The notes: generated from the sequence alone by a model not told the origin. DNA of 55,229 nucleotides from Leifsonia sp. 71-9 (GCF_001898805.1 NZ_MKVJ01000017.1:400866-456094), one strand, 5' to 3'. Positions 39,345-47,303 are shown, numbered from the stretch's first letter. Program-made: numbers and translations.

Positions 39345-39840
39345 CCGGCGCGCATCGGACGAACACTCACTGGGGCATGCTTCGCGTCGACATGAGTGCT
39401 TGCAATCGTTAGCCACCGCTCACGCCGCCTTGCCCATCATGCCCCTGATCTTGTCGACCCGAACGCGAGCGCCGGCCCCGCGATGCCGACGGGCGGAAAG
39501 TCCGACACGCCGACGGCCGTCGGCGATACGCCGGCGCGCAACGAGATGGGACCGCGTTGATGAGAATGGCCACCGCCCGAGGCCAAAAAGCGAAAACCGG
39601 TGTCAACAACGTGAGAACCGCGAAAACGCATGGATGACGTGCGAGTGGTGTCAGGAATAACGATTGGGGTGTCACGGTCTGTGCGAGCCGACAATGTCGG
39701 TGGTCCGCCGTATTCTCGGGGGAGAGCCAAAAAAAGTCGAAAACACTACATCTAGTGGAATGACAATCGTGTCATTCGGGTTATATAGTGGGTGAACACC
39801 GCACGAAGCGGTGAAAAACGAGACTTCAGGGGAGGCCATC
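39345..39840. other. Gene-free right edge of the island with repeats
   Basis: 496 bases with no supported gene. It contains an 18-base palindrome CGCCGACGG/CCGTCGGCG (39508-39525) that could terminate the island operon, and three copies of CGAAAAC (39591-39597, 39621-39627, 39738-39744). The promoter and operator palindromes of the 27-codon gene lie at its end. Minus-strand open frames here are G/C-shadow-like and unsupported. Confidence 0.5.
39744..39790 (+). promoter_or_regulatory. Promoter with two adjacent palindromes
   Basis: ATGACA (39760-39765) and TATAGT (39784-39789), 18 bases apart, make a strong -35/-10 pair. CACTA-CATC-TAGTG (39744-39757) and AATGACA-ATCG-TGTCATT (39759-39776) are perfect inverted repeats with 4-base centres; the second covers the -35 box and the first lies just upstream. 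One regulator may bind both. A third hairpin, CACCGC-N5-GCGGTG (39797-39813), is in the leader. Confidence 0.65.
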
Positions 39841-39924
39841 ATGGACTACGAAAACGACAGCGTCGGCGGCTACGCGGTTCCCGTCGACCCGATGGACCTG
39901 CTGCAGTGCGACAGCTGCCAGTAG
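39841..39924 (+). CDS. 27-residue acidic peptide ending in a CxxC motif
   Basis: A tiny gene with every expression signal in place: a strong promoter, AGGGGAGG ending six bases before the ATG, and a perfect terminator 18 bases after the stop. The peptide starts MDYENDSVGG, has YAVPVDP in the middle and ends MDLLQCDSCQ. It is acidic, without a membrane helix, and too short for a folded domain unless the two cysteines bind a metal or form a disulphide. No maturation enzyme lies next to it, so a modified peptide is not proven. It may be a signal, a small regulator of a partner protein, or a precursor peptide. Confidence 0.75.
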   Translation: MDYENDSVGGYAVPVDPMDLLQCDSCQ

Positions 39925-39942
39925 GCACAGACCGCACGTAGA

Positions 39943-39978
39943 GAGAACCCCGGCCAGGCGGCCGGGGTTCTCTTTTTT
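39943..39978 (+). terminator. Intrinsic terminator of the 27-codon gene
   Basis: GAGAACCCCGGCC (39943-39955) and GGCCGGGGTTCTC (39960-39972) form a perfect 13-bp stem with loop AGGC, followed by TTTTTT (39973-39978). This is the clearest intrinsic terminator in the window. Confidence 0.95.
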
Positions 39979-39988
39979 CGTCGCCCCG

Positions 39989-40003
39989 TAGAATCGACGG
40001 GTG
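39989..40003 (+). promoter_or_regulatory. -10 box and leaderless start of the MaoC-fold gene pair
   Basis: TAGAAT (39989-39994) lies six bases before the GTG at 40001, with no Shine-Dalgarno sequence. Transcription would begin at or next to the start codon, giving a leaderless mRNA for the dehydratase genes. Confidence 0.6.
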
Positions 40004-40447
40004 CCAGTGAATCCAGCTCTTCAGGGCCGCGCGTTCCCGCCGACCGCCCCGTATCTCGTGGGCCGGGAGAAGGTGCGCGAGTTCGCCCGCGCCGTGTTCG
40101 CGACCGACCCCGCCTCCTTCGACCTCGACGCGGCGCGCGCCGCCGGCCACGCCGACCTCGTCGCACCGCCCACCTTCTCCATCGTCGTGCAGCAGCTCTC
40201 GCTCGACCAGCTGCTCGCCGACCCGGAGGCCGACATCGACTTCAGTCGCGTCGTCCACGGGGACCAGCGGTTCACCTTCACGCGGCCGGTCATCGCCGGC
40301 GACGAACTCACCGGCACGCTCACCGTCACCGCGGTGAAGTCGCTGGGCGCGCACTCGATGGTGACCGCCGAGACCGTGATCGTCGACGCGGCCGGCGAGC
40401 ACGTCGTGACCTCCACCTCCACCCTGGTCGTTCGAGGGGACGAGTGA
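40001..40447 (+). CDS. FAS1-type MaoC-like dehydratase subunit (HadA-like)
   Basis: A 148-residue hot-dog-fold protein of the UPF0336/HadA group. It has GREKVREFARAV, a HADLVAPPTF segment, HGDQRFTFTRPVIAGDELTGTLTV and an ending STSTLVVR. In mycobacteria HadA pairs with HadB to dehydrate 3-hydroxyacyl-ACP; HadA lacks the catalytic His/Asp and gives substrate specificity. The next gene is the HadB-like partner, and murB, tRNA-Trp, secE and nusG follow as in other actinobacteria. Since this lineage makes no mycolic acids, the substrate is probably an ordinary fatty acyl chain. GTG at 40001 appears leaderless. Confidence 0.85.
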   Translation: MPVNPALQGRAFPPTAPYLVGREKVREFARAVFATDPASFDLDAARAAGHADLVAPPTFSIVVQQLSLDQLLADPEADIDFSRVVHGDQRFTFTRPVIAGDELTGTLTVTAVKSLGAHSMVTAETVIVDAAGEHVVTSTSTLVVRGDE

Positions 40448-40887
40448 TGACCCAGCAGACCTCAGCAACGCCCGACTTCGACACGCTGACCGTCGGCGAC
40501 GTGATCGCCGAGCGCAGCTACGAACTGAGCCGCGACTCCCTCGTCCGCTACGCGGGTGCCTCCGGAGACTTCAACTCCATCCACTACCGCGACGACATCG
40601 CGACCTCGGTCGGCCTGCCCGGCGTGATCGCACACGGGATGCTCACGATGGGCCTCTCGGTGCAGCCGGTCGTCGACTGGGCCGGCGACCCGGCACGCGT
40701 CGCCGACTACCAGGTGCGCTTCACGCGCCCGATCCTGGTGGACCCGTTCACGGGCGCGACCGTCTCGGTCACGGCGAAGATCGGCCAGCTCGACGCGGAG
40801 GCCCGTGTCGCCCGCGTCGACCTCACCACGACCTTCAACGGCGAGACCGTGCTCGGCAAGGCGCAGGTGCGGGTCACCCTGGCATGA
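40447..40887 (+). CDS. MaoC-family dehydratase, catalytic subunit (HadB-like)
   Basis: A 146-residue hot-dog-fold hydratase. The catalytic Asp and His are in YAGASGDFNSIHYRDD (residues about 34-49), and GVIAHGMLTMGLSVQPV continues the hydratase-2 motif. It should form a heterodimer with the preceding HadA-like subunit for dehydration of 3-hydroxyacyl thioesters. ATG at 40447 overlaps the upstream stop (TGATG); GTG at 40444 is also in frame. It overlaps murB by four bases. Confidence 0.9.
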   Translation: MTQQTSATPDFDTLTVGDVIAERSYELSRDSLVRYAGASGDFNSIHYRDDIATSVGLPGVIAHGMLTMGLSVQPVVDWAGDPARVADYQVRFTRPILVDPFTGATVSVTAKIGQLDAEARVARVDLTTTFNGETVLGKAQVRVTLA

Positions 40888-42035
40888 CCGACACGCCGTC
40901 GCCCGCCACCACCGCCCTCGCCGACCTCACCACGATGCGCGTCGGCGGCGTCCCCGCACGCCTCGTCGCCCCCGCCGACCGGGACGCGCTCGTCGCCGCG
41001 GCGCTCGAGGTGTGGGGGAGCGGCGAGGACTGGCTGCTCCTCGGCGGCGGCTCGAACACGATCGCCGGCGACGACGGCTTCGACGGGACCGTCATCCACA
41101 TCGTCACCCGCGGGGTGGAGCGCCTCCCGGCACCCGACGGGCGCGTGCGGCTGCGCGTGCAGGCCGGCGAGCCCTGGGACGACCTCGTGGCGCTCACCGT
41201 GCGCAACGGCTGGGCCGGCATCGAAGCGCTCTCCGGCATCCCGGGATCCACCGGTGCCGCCCCCGTGCAGAACATCGGCGCGTACGGGCAGGAACTCGAG
41301 TCGGCGCTGCTCGCCGTCGAGTTCCTCGACTACCGCACCGGCGAGGTGACCACGCTCACGAAAGCGGAGCTCGGCCTCGGCTACCGGATGTCGGCCCTGA
41401 AGGGCGGACTGGAGGGCATCGTGCTCTCGGTCGACCTCGAACTCGCCGACAACACCGTGCCCGGCGGGGTCGGCGCCCCGCTCAGCGCCCCGGTGGGATA
41501 CGCGCAGCTGGCCGACGCCCTCGGTGTCGTCATCGGCGCGCGGGTCCCGATCGCGGAACTGCGCCGGTCGGTCCTCGCCCTGCGCTCCTCCAAGGGAATG
41601 GTCCTCGACCCGGACGACCCCGACTCGGTCAGCGCCGGCAGCTTCTTCACCAACCCGATCGTGTCGGAGAACTTCGCACGATCGCTGCCCAAGGACGCCC
41701 CCCGCTGGCCCGTCACCCCACCGGAGCCGGACGCCGTCATCGGCCTGCAGCCCGACGGCGTGCACCCGCTCGACGTCCCCCCGCTGGCCGACGGCCCGTA
41801 CGACGTCAAGCTCTCGGCCGCGTGGCTCATCGAGAAGGCCGGCATCCGACGCGGGTACGGCCTCCCGGGTTCGGCGGCCGGGCTCTCGTCCAAGCACACG
41901 CTCGCGATCGTGAACCGCGGCGGCGCGACGGCGCAGGATGTCGTCCAGCTGGCGTCGTTCATCCAGGCCCGCGTGCAGTCGGAGTTCGGGGTGCTGCTGC
42001 GCCCGGAGCCGATCTTCGTCGGCGTCGCGCTGTAG
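40884..42035 (+). CDS. murB: UDP-N-acetylenolpyruvoylglucosamine reductase
   Basis: A 383-residue type I MurB, which reduces UDP-GlcNAc-enolpyruvate to UDP-MurNAc for peptidoglycan. The FAD-binding half has TTMRVGGVPARLV and LLLGGGSNTI (residues about 48-57); GIPGSTGAAPVQNIGAYGQEL and YRMSALKG follow; the catalytic Ser is in SAGSFFTNPIV, and a late LSSKHTLAIVNRGGATAQDV and RVQSEFGVLLRPEPIFVG hold the catalytic Glu. The length fits actinobacterial MurB. The start overlaps the dehydratase gene (ATGA). Confidence 0.95.
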   Translation: MTDTPSPATTALADLTTMRVGGVPARLVAPADRDALVAAALEVWGSGEDWLLLGGGSNTIAGDDGFDGTVIHIVTRGVERLPAPDGRVRLRVQAGEPWDDLVALTVRNGWAGIEALSGIPGSTGAAPVQNIGAYGQELESALLAVEFLDYRTGEVTTLTKAELGLGYRMSALKGGLEGIVLSVDLELADNTVPGGVGAPLSAPVGYAQLADALGVVIGARVPIAELRRSVLALRSSKGMVLDPDDPDSVSAGSFFTNPIVSENFARSLPKDAPRWPVTPPEPDAVIGLQPDGVHPLDVPPLADGPYDVKLSAAWLIEKAGIRRGYGLPGSAAGLSSKHTLAIVNRGGATAQDVVQLASFIQARVQSEFGVLLRPEPIFVGVAL

Positions 42036-42054
42036 GCGACCGCCCGGCGCTCTC

Positions 42055-42068
42055 TGAGAAGATTCTCA
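42055..42068. promoter_or_regulatory. Small palindrome before the repeat-rich protein gene
   Basis: TGAGAA-GA-TTCTCA is a perfect palindrome 65 bases before the ATG at 42134; TAGGCT (from 42080) could be the -10 box. It may be an operator for the downstream gene. Confidence 0.4.
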
Positions 42069-42133
42069 CGCACCGAACCTAGGCTGACGACAGCACGGCG
42101 CACCCGCAGAGCCGTCGACCGAAGGGTACGACC

Positions 42134-42937
42134 ATGGGATTCCTCGACCGCCTCCTCGGACGCGAAGAGCCGCGTCCCGCCGACCAGCAGGCACCCGCCC
42201 CGCACGCCGGCCCCGCCGCGTACGCTGCGTCCGCCGCGCAGGCGCCGGGTCAGCAGACGCCGGGTCAGCAGGCGCCGGGTCAGCAGCCGCCGAGTCAGCA
42301 GCCGCGCTCGGAGGACGAGATCGCCGTCGAGCGCTACCGGTATCTGCTGCGCACCGCGCCGCCGGAGACCATCGAGCAGGTGCACGAGGAGGCGTTCACG
42401 AAACTGACGCCCGAGCAGCGCCGCCTGCTCTTCCAGCAGCTCAGCGAGAACGCCCCCGCCGGTGAGCAGCCGCGCGGCGACGACCCGCGCTCGCTCGCCC
42501 AGGCCGCCACCCGCTCCGAACTGCGCCAGCCCGGCACCCTCGAGCGTTCGCTCGGCGGACGCAGCGGCGGCGGTGGAGTCGGGTTCGGCGGGATGTTCGC
42601 GAGCTCCCTCCTCGGAAGCGTCGCCGGCTATGTCATCGGATCCGCCCTCGTCGGCGCGTTCCTCCCCTCGCCGACCGACAGCCAAGCGGGTGCGGACAAC
42701 GGCAACGGCGACGGCGGAGACAACAGCGGCGACAGCGGTTCCGGCGACGCCGGCTCCGGGGACGGCGGCTCCGGCGACGCCGGCGCGACCGACACGGCCA
42801 GCGCGGACGCCGGTGGCGCCGACGCGGGCGGCTGGGGCGACAGCAGCGGCGGCTGGGGTGACAGCGGAGGCGGCTGGGGCGATTTCGGCGGCGGCGATTT
42901 CGGCGGAGGCGACTTCGGCGGAGGCGACTTCATCTAG
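42134..42937 (+). CDS. Low-complexity protein with Gln/Pro and Gly/Asp repeats
   Basis: A 267-residue protein of unknown function. It starts [12 protein letters not shown], then has four imperfect copies of a PGQQ-containing 5-residue unit (15-base DNA repeats at about 42242-42301), a helical domain at about residues 58-135 ([38 protein letters not shown]), a glycine-rich hydrophobic stretch that could span the membrane ([25 protein letters not shown]) and a Gly/Ser/Asp tail ending in WGD-GGG and GGDF repeats. AAGGG lies eight bases before the ATG. The central part resembles cation-transport-regulator-like and DUF2076-like helical domains, loosely. Confidence 0.7.
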   Translation: MGFLDRLLGREEPRPADQQAPAPHAGPAAYAASAAQAPGQQTPGQQAPGQQPPSQQPRSEDEIAVERYRYLLRTAPPETIEQVHEEAFTKLTPEQRRLLFQQLSENAPAGEQPRGDDPRSLAQAATRSELRQPGTLERSLGGRSGGGGVGFGGMFASSLLGSVAGYVIGSALVGAFLPSPTDSQAGADNGNGDGGDNSGDSGSGDAGSGDGGSGDAGATDTASADAGGADAGGWGDSSGGWGDSGGGWGDFGGGDFGGGDFGGGDFI

Positions 42938-42956
42938 TCGGCGGTACCCACGGCCA

Positions 42957-45053
42957 TCACCCCCTCAGCGCTGCCGCGAAGGGCAGCACGGCGGAGGCGC
43001 CGGCGTCCAGCAGGGCGCGACCGGCGACGGTGATCGTCCAGCGGCTGTCGACGAGGTCGTCGACGAGCAGGACCGGGCGCCCGGTCGGCACATCGAGCCC
43101 GTCGGCGCCGAAACGATCCCAGACGGCGGCCAGACGGAACGCGCTGTTGCCGCCCGGGTCACCGGTCGGCCCTCCACCGCGAAGCGAGAGCGAGCCGAGG
43201 AACGGGAGCCTGCCGACCTCGGCAAGGCCCCGCGCCAGCGACTCGACGAACACCGGGCGCCGCCGCGACGGCATCGCGACGACCGCGGCGGGCCGCTCCG
43301 CCCAGTCCCAATCCGCCAGGACACGGATGCACGCGGCGAGCAGCTCCGGAGGGCACGGCGCATCCGGGGCCTGCGGAGAGAGAACCTCACGGAGGCGGTT
43401 GCCCCAGCCCAGATCGGTGAGCCGGGCGAGAGCCCTGCCCGACTGGAGCTGCTCCGCCGGGGCGATCTTGCCGCGCACGGAGACGCCGAGCCGGTCCGCC
43501 CCGGTCGGCCACAGCTTGCGCGGCTCGATCTCCACCCCCACCCGGTCGAGCATCGCCGAGACCGAACCGGAGGCCTCCGCGGCGATCGCGCTCGGGTACC
43601 AGGCGCCCGCGCAGTTGTCGCAGCGGCCGCACGGTGCCGCGGCCGGGTCGTCGAGGGCCTCCTGCAGGAACTGCATGCGGCACATGCCGGTGCGCTCGTA
43701 CTCGAGCATCGACTGCTGCTCCGCCTCCCGTGCCGCGGCGATGCGCTCGTACCGATCGCGGTCGTAGACCCACGGCTGCCCGGTCGACACCCAGCCGCCG
43801 GAGACCCGGCGGACGGCGCCGTCCACATCCAGCACCTTGAGGAGCAGTTCGAGGGTCGACGCCTTGAGATCGACCCGGCTCTCCAGCACACGGGTCGACT
43901 GCGTCTCGTGCGAGAGCGCATCGAGGACGGCCGCCGCCTTCTCCTCCGAGGGCATGGAGGCGGTGGCGAAGTACTGCCAGATCGCGCGGTCCTCCGGGCC
44001 GGGCAGCAGCAGGACGTCCGCGTTCTCGGTCGCGCGCCCCGCGCGGCCGACCTGCTGGTAGTACGCGACGGGCGAGGAGGGGGCGCCGAGGTGGACGACG
44101 AAGCCGAGGTCGGGTTTGTCGAAGCCCATCCCGAGCGCGCTGGTGGCCACGAGCACCTTCACCTCGTTGCGCTTGAGCCGGCCCTCCAGATCCTCCCGCT
44201 CGGCGGTGTCGGTCTGCCCGGTGTAGGCGTACGCCTCGAACCCGGCCGTGCGCAGCACCCGTGCGGTGTCCTCCGCGGCCGCGATCGTCAGCGTGTAGAC
44301 GATGCCGCTCCCGGGGAGCTCCGCGAGGTTGCTCGCCAGCCAGGCGAGCCGCGAGGTCGCGTCCTCCAGGGTCAGCACGCCGAGACGCAGGGACCGCCGG
44401 GCGAGCGGCCCGCGGATCGTCAGGACCTCCGCGTGTCCGCTGCCCTCGCCCATCTGCTCGGCGACGTCGGCGACGACGCGCTCGTTGGCCGTCGCGGTGG
44501 TGGCCAGCACGGGCACACCGTCCGGGAGGGACGCGATCAGATCGCGGAGGCGCCGGTAGTCCGGGCGGAAGTCGTGCCCCCAGTCGGAGATGCAGTGCGC
44601 CTCGTCGATCACGAGCAGGCCGCTGCGCGCGATCAGGTCGGGGAGGTGCTGGTCGCGGAAGTCGGGGTTGTTGAGCCGCTCGGGGGAGACCAGGAGCACA
44701 TCCACCGAGTCCTCGCGCAGCCGGGCGGAGACGTCGTCCCACTCGTGCCGGTTGGCCGAGTTGATGGTGACGGCCCGCACCCCCGCGCGTTCGGCGGCGG
44801 AGACTTGGTCGCGCATGAGGGCGAGCAACGGCGAGACCAGGATGGTCGGCCCGGCCCCGCGCTGCCGGAGCAGCATGGTCGCCACGAAGTACACGGCCGA
44901 CTTGCCCCACCCGGTGCGCTGCACGACGAGCGCCCGGCGCTGCTCGTCGACGAGAGCCGCGATCGCCTCGTACTGCCCGGAGTGGAAGTCGGCGTCCTCC
45001 CGCCCGACGAGGGCGCGGAGGCTGGTGACGGCGAGGTCTCTGGTGGTGCTCAT
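42957..45053 (-). CDS. recQ: RecQ-family DNA helicase with a phosphoribosyltransferase-like C-terminus
   Basis: A 698-residue superfamily-2 helicase. Helicase motifs: QRTGWGKSAVYF (Walker A, residues about 43-54), SPLLALMRDQ, VIDEAHCISDWGHDFRPDYR (about 148-167, DEAH), TATAN, VATSALGMGFDKPD and QQVGRAGR. The RecQ zinc site follows (MCRMQFLQEAL, PCGRCDNC). The last about 100 residues contain RPVLLVDDLVDSRWTITVAGRALLDAGA, the PRPP-binding-type motif of phosphoribosyltransferases, a fusion found in actinobacterial RecQ-like proteins. ATG at 45053 is chosen; an in-frame start at 45113 is possible. It likely acts in repair of stalled forks. Confidence 0.9.
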   Translation of the reverse strand: MSTTRDLAVTSLRALVGREDADFHSGQYEAIAALVDEQRRALVVQRTGWGKSAVYFVATMLLRQRGAGPTILVSPLLALMRDQVSAAERAGVRAVTINSANRHEWDDVSARLREDSVDVLLVSPERLNNPDFRDQHLPDLIARSGLLVIDEAHCISDWGHDFRPDYRRLRDLIASLPDGVPVLATTATANERVVADVAEQMGEGSGHAEVLTIRGPLARRSLRLGVLTLEDATSRLAWLASNLAELPGSGIVYTLTIAAAEDTARVLRTAGFEAYAYTGQTDTAEREDLEGRLKRNEVKVLVATSALGMGFDKPDLGFVVHLGAPSSPVAYYQQVGRAGRATENADVLLLPGPEDRAIWQYFATASMPSEEKAAAVLDALSHETQSTRVLESRVDLKASTLELLLKVLDVDGAVRRVSGGWVSTGQPWVYDRDRYERIAAAREAEQQSMLEYERTGMCRMQFLQEALDDPAAAPCGRCDNCAGAWYPSAIAAEASGSVSAMLDRVGVEIEPRKLWPTGADRLGVSVRGKIAPAEQLQSGRALARLTDLGWGNRLREVLSPQAPDAPCPPELLAACIRVLADWDWAERPAAVVAMPSRRRPVFVESLARGLAEVGRLPFLGSLSLRGGGPTGDPGGNSAFRLAAVWDRFGADGLDVPTGRPVLLVDDLVDSRWTITVAGRALLDAGASAVLPFAAALRG

Positions 45054-45162
45054 GCAGCCATCGTTCCAGAGGGGGCCGACGCCCGATCGCCGCGCGTGAG
45101 GATCCGTGGACAAGTCCCAGGCGTGGGCGGGTGTGCAGAACCTTGTGCCGCCGCCGCGACGG

Positions 45163-45975
45163 TCAGCCGTCCTTGCGGATCCACCGGAACGTCAGACGGC
45201 ACGCGATCAGCCCCGCCACCAGCCAGATCAGCAGGACGACGGCCATCCAGCCGAGCTGCCAGCTCCCGCTCGGCTCCTGCGACTCGAACGACGCGGGCAG
45301 GAACACGCTCCGCATCCCCTGCGCGATCCACTTCAGCGGGAACACGCTCGCGATGTTCTGCAACCACACCGGCAGAAGGTTGAACGCCAGATAGACGCCC
45401 GAGATGAACTGCAGCACCAGCACGATCGGGATGATCACCGCCGTCGCGCTCTTGCCGGTGCGTGGCACGGCGGACAGCGCGATCCCGAGCACCGCCGAGG
45501 TCACGATCCCGAGCAGATAGATCCAGACGAACCGCAGCCACGCCTCGGGGTCGGTCGGCAGGTCGACGCCGAACGCCAGCCGGGCGACCAGCAGCAGGAG
45601 CACGATCTGCAGCGCGCTCGTGACGATGACCTGGCCCATCTTGCCGATGAAGTACGAGACCACCGGCAGCGGCGTCCCGCCGAGCCGCTTGAGTGTCCCG
45701 TTGCTCTTCTCGATCGCGATGTCGACGGCGAGGTTCTGGACGCCGCTCAGGAGGACGCCCGCGGCGATCATGCCGGGCAGGTAGTAGGCGGCCTGGGTGA
45801 TGCCGCCCGAGCCGTCTGGCGCCGCTCCGACTTTCCCCAGCCCCTGGAACGCGACCGAGAAGATCCCGAGCATGACCACCGGGAAGAGGAAGGTGAAGAA
45901 GATCGTGTCGCCCTGGCGGAAGTAGGTCAGGGTCTCGTATCGGGCGCGGGCGATTCCGAGCGGGATGGTCGTCAT
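45163..45975 (-). CDS. ABC-2 type transporter permease
   Basis: A 270-residue inner-membrane exporter subunit with six hydrophobic segments. It starts with a cytoplasmic stretch (ARARYETLTYFRQGDTIFF), then FLFPVVMLGIFSVAF; the later LPGMIAAGVLLSGVQNLAVDIAIEKSNGTLKRLGGTPL is the typical ABC-2 region, and FISGVYLAFNLLPVWLQNIASVFPLKW is the conserved last loop. It overlaps by four bases the ATPase gene upstream, with which it forms an exporter, perhaps for a drug or lipid. Confidence 0.9.
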   Translation of the reverse strand: MTTIPLGIARARYETLTYFRQGDTIFFTFLFPVVMLGIFSVAFQGLGKVGAAPDGSGGITQAAYYLPGMIAAGVLLSGVQNLAVDIAIEKSNGTLKRLGGTPLPVVSYFIGKMGQVIVTSALQIVLLLLVARLAFGVDLPTDPEAWLRFVWIYLLGIVTSAVLGIALSAVPRTGKSATAVIIPIVLVLQFISGVYLAFNLLPVWLQNIASVFPLKWIAQGMRSVFLPASFESQEPSGSWQLGWMAVVLLIWLVAGLIACRLTFRWIRKDG

Positions 45976-46850
45976 GCGATCGCCTCCCGCTCCGGGGCGC
46001 CGGCCTCGCGCACCAGTTCGAGGTAGATGTCCTCCAGGCTCGGCCGGATGACCTCGAGGCCCCGCGGCTCGCCTCCGAGGTCGGCGGTCAGGCGGGCGAC
46101 GAGGGCGCCGGGCTCGTCCGTGCGCTCCTGCTGCGGCGCGCCGGCGGCGTCGCGCCAGCTGACGATCGGGACGCGCGCCGCCGCGCCGCCGATCTCGTCG
46201 ACGGCTCCCATGTCGATGAGGGTGCCGCGGGCGATCACCGCGACCCGGTCGCTGAGCTGGGCGGCTTCGTCGAGATAGTGCGTTGTGAGCAGGATGGTGG
46301 TGCCCTCGCGCTTGAGGTCCCGGATCAGGTTCCAGAACTGGTGGCGCGCCTCCGGGTCGAACCCGGTGGTCGGCTCGTCCAGGAACAGCAGCTCGGGCCG
46401 GCCGATCACGCCGAGGGCGACGTCGAGCCGGCGTCGCTGCCCACCCGACAGGTTGCGGATGCGCGTCTTGGCCTTGTCGGTCAGACCGACTGCGGCGATG
46501 AGCTCGTCCACGTCGCGGCGCCGCGGATAGAACCGCGAGAAGTGCACGAGTTGCTCGCGCACGGTCACATCGGCGGCCTCGATGCCGGACTGGAGCACGA
46601 TCCCGAGTCGGGCCTTCCAGGCGGTGCCGCCGTGCTGCGGGTCGACCCCCAGCACGTCCGCGGTGCCCCCGCTGCGGTCGCGGTACCCCTCGAGGATCTC
46701 GATCGTCGTGCTCTTGCCGGCACCGTTCGGGCCGAGGAGGGCGAAGGTCTCGCCCTCCTCGATGTCGAAGTCGACTCCGCGCAGCGCCTCGAACGAGCCG
46801 TACGTCTTGCGCAGGCCCCGGACGGAGACCGCAGCGCGGTGGGGTGTCAT
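45972..46850 (-). CDS. ABC exporter ATP-binding protein, DrrA-like
   Basis: A 292-residue ATPase. Walker A is GPNGAGKST (residues about 37-45), signature NLSGGQRRRLDVALG, Walker B LLFLDEPTTGFD and switch THYLDEA. The C-terminal extension (RVPIVSWRDA to LEDIYLELV) is usual for DrrA/CcmA-like drug or lipid exporters. ATG at 46850 gives MTPHRAAVSVRGLRKTYG; a further frame to 46898 is open but has no support. It is coupled to the ABC-2 permease downstream and lies seven bases after the small membrane protein gene. Confidence 0.92.
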   Translation of the reverse strand: MTPHRAAVSVRGLRKTYGSFEALRGVDFDIEEGETFALLGPNGAGKSTTIEILEGYRDRSGGTADVLGVDPQHGGTAWKARLGIVLQSGIEAADVTVREQLVHFSRFYPRRRDVDELIAAVGLTDKAKTRIRNLSGGQRRRLDVALGVIGRPELLFLDEPTTGFDPEARHQFWNLIRDLKREGTTILLTTHYLDEAAQLSDRVAVIARGTLIDMGAVDEIGGAAARVPIVSWRDAAGAPQQERTDEPGALVARLTADLGGEPRGLEVIRPSLEDIYLELVREAGAPEREAIA

Positions 46851-46857
46851 GCCCCCA

Positions 46858-47295
46858 TCATGCCGTCTGGCGGCGCCGCTGTGCCGACCGGATCGCACCG
46901 AGCAGCGCGAACACCACGATCAGCACGCCCGCGGCCGCGAGCCACAGCGCCCACGCCGTGCCCGGGGTGAGGGCGGCGAGCCAGACCTCGACAGCAGCCA
47001 GGCGCTCGGGCGCCGACAGGACGAACAGCATCCCACCGGCGAAGACGACGAGCAGCAGGCCCCACACGACGCCGCCCCAGCGGATCGGGGGACGGGAGGC
47101 GGTGGCCGGCATCGGCGCCCAGGCGGACGGAGGCGGCGGGGTGAGCCATGGCTCGGCGGGGAGAGGGTGCGTGGGCTGGGGGGCGGTCGGCTGCTCCGCG
47201 GTGGGCAGGGCCTCGGTCGGCTGCGTCTCGGACGGCGGCGCGTCGGTCGGCTGCGTCTCGGACGGGTCGGGGGTCGGGTTCGCGTCGGTGCTCAT
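46858..47295 (-). CDS. Small membrane protein with Pro/Thr-rich N-terminus
   Basis: A 145-residue protein. Residues 1-60 are rich in Pro, Thr, Glu and Gln with repeated SETQPT units; two hydrophobic helices follow (about 72-91, GVVWGLLLVVFAGGMLFVLS, and 108-130), then a basic tail RSAQRRRQTA. It lies between the PspC-domain gene upstream (8-base gap) and the ABC exporter downstream (7-base gap), so it is probably in one operon with them. The function is unknown. Confidence 0.7.
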   Translation of the reverse strand: MSTDANPTPDPSETQPTDAPPSETQPTEALPTAEQPTAPQPTHPLPAEPWLTPPPPSAWAPMPATASRPPIRWGGVVWGLLLVVFAGGMLFVLSAPERLAAVEVWLAALTPGTAWALWLAAAGVLIVVFALLGAIRSAQRRRQTA

Positions 47296-47303
47296 GGCGT
47301 TCC

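Noticed and set aside
33333-39840. Prophage or integrative element
   Set aside because: No integrase, phage structural gene, tRNA junction or direct-repeat boundary was found; the tRNA-Trp is 12 kb away.
39841-39978. Leader-peptide attenuator for the MaoC-fold genes
   Set aside because: The terminator is perfect with no alternative antiterminator pairing seen, and the downstream gene has its own -10 box and leaderless start.
42242-42301. Short tandem repeats considered as a CRISPR array
   Set aside because: The units are 15 bases, contiguous without spacers and in frame inside a coding region.
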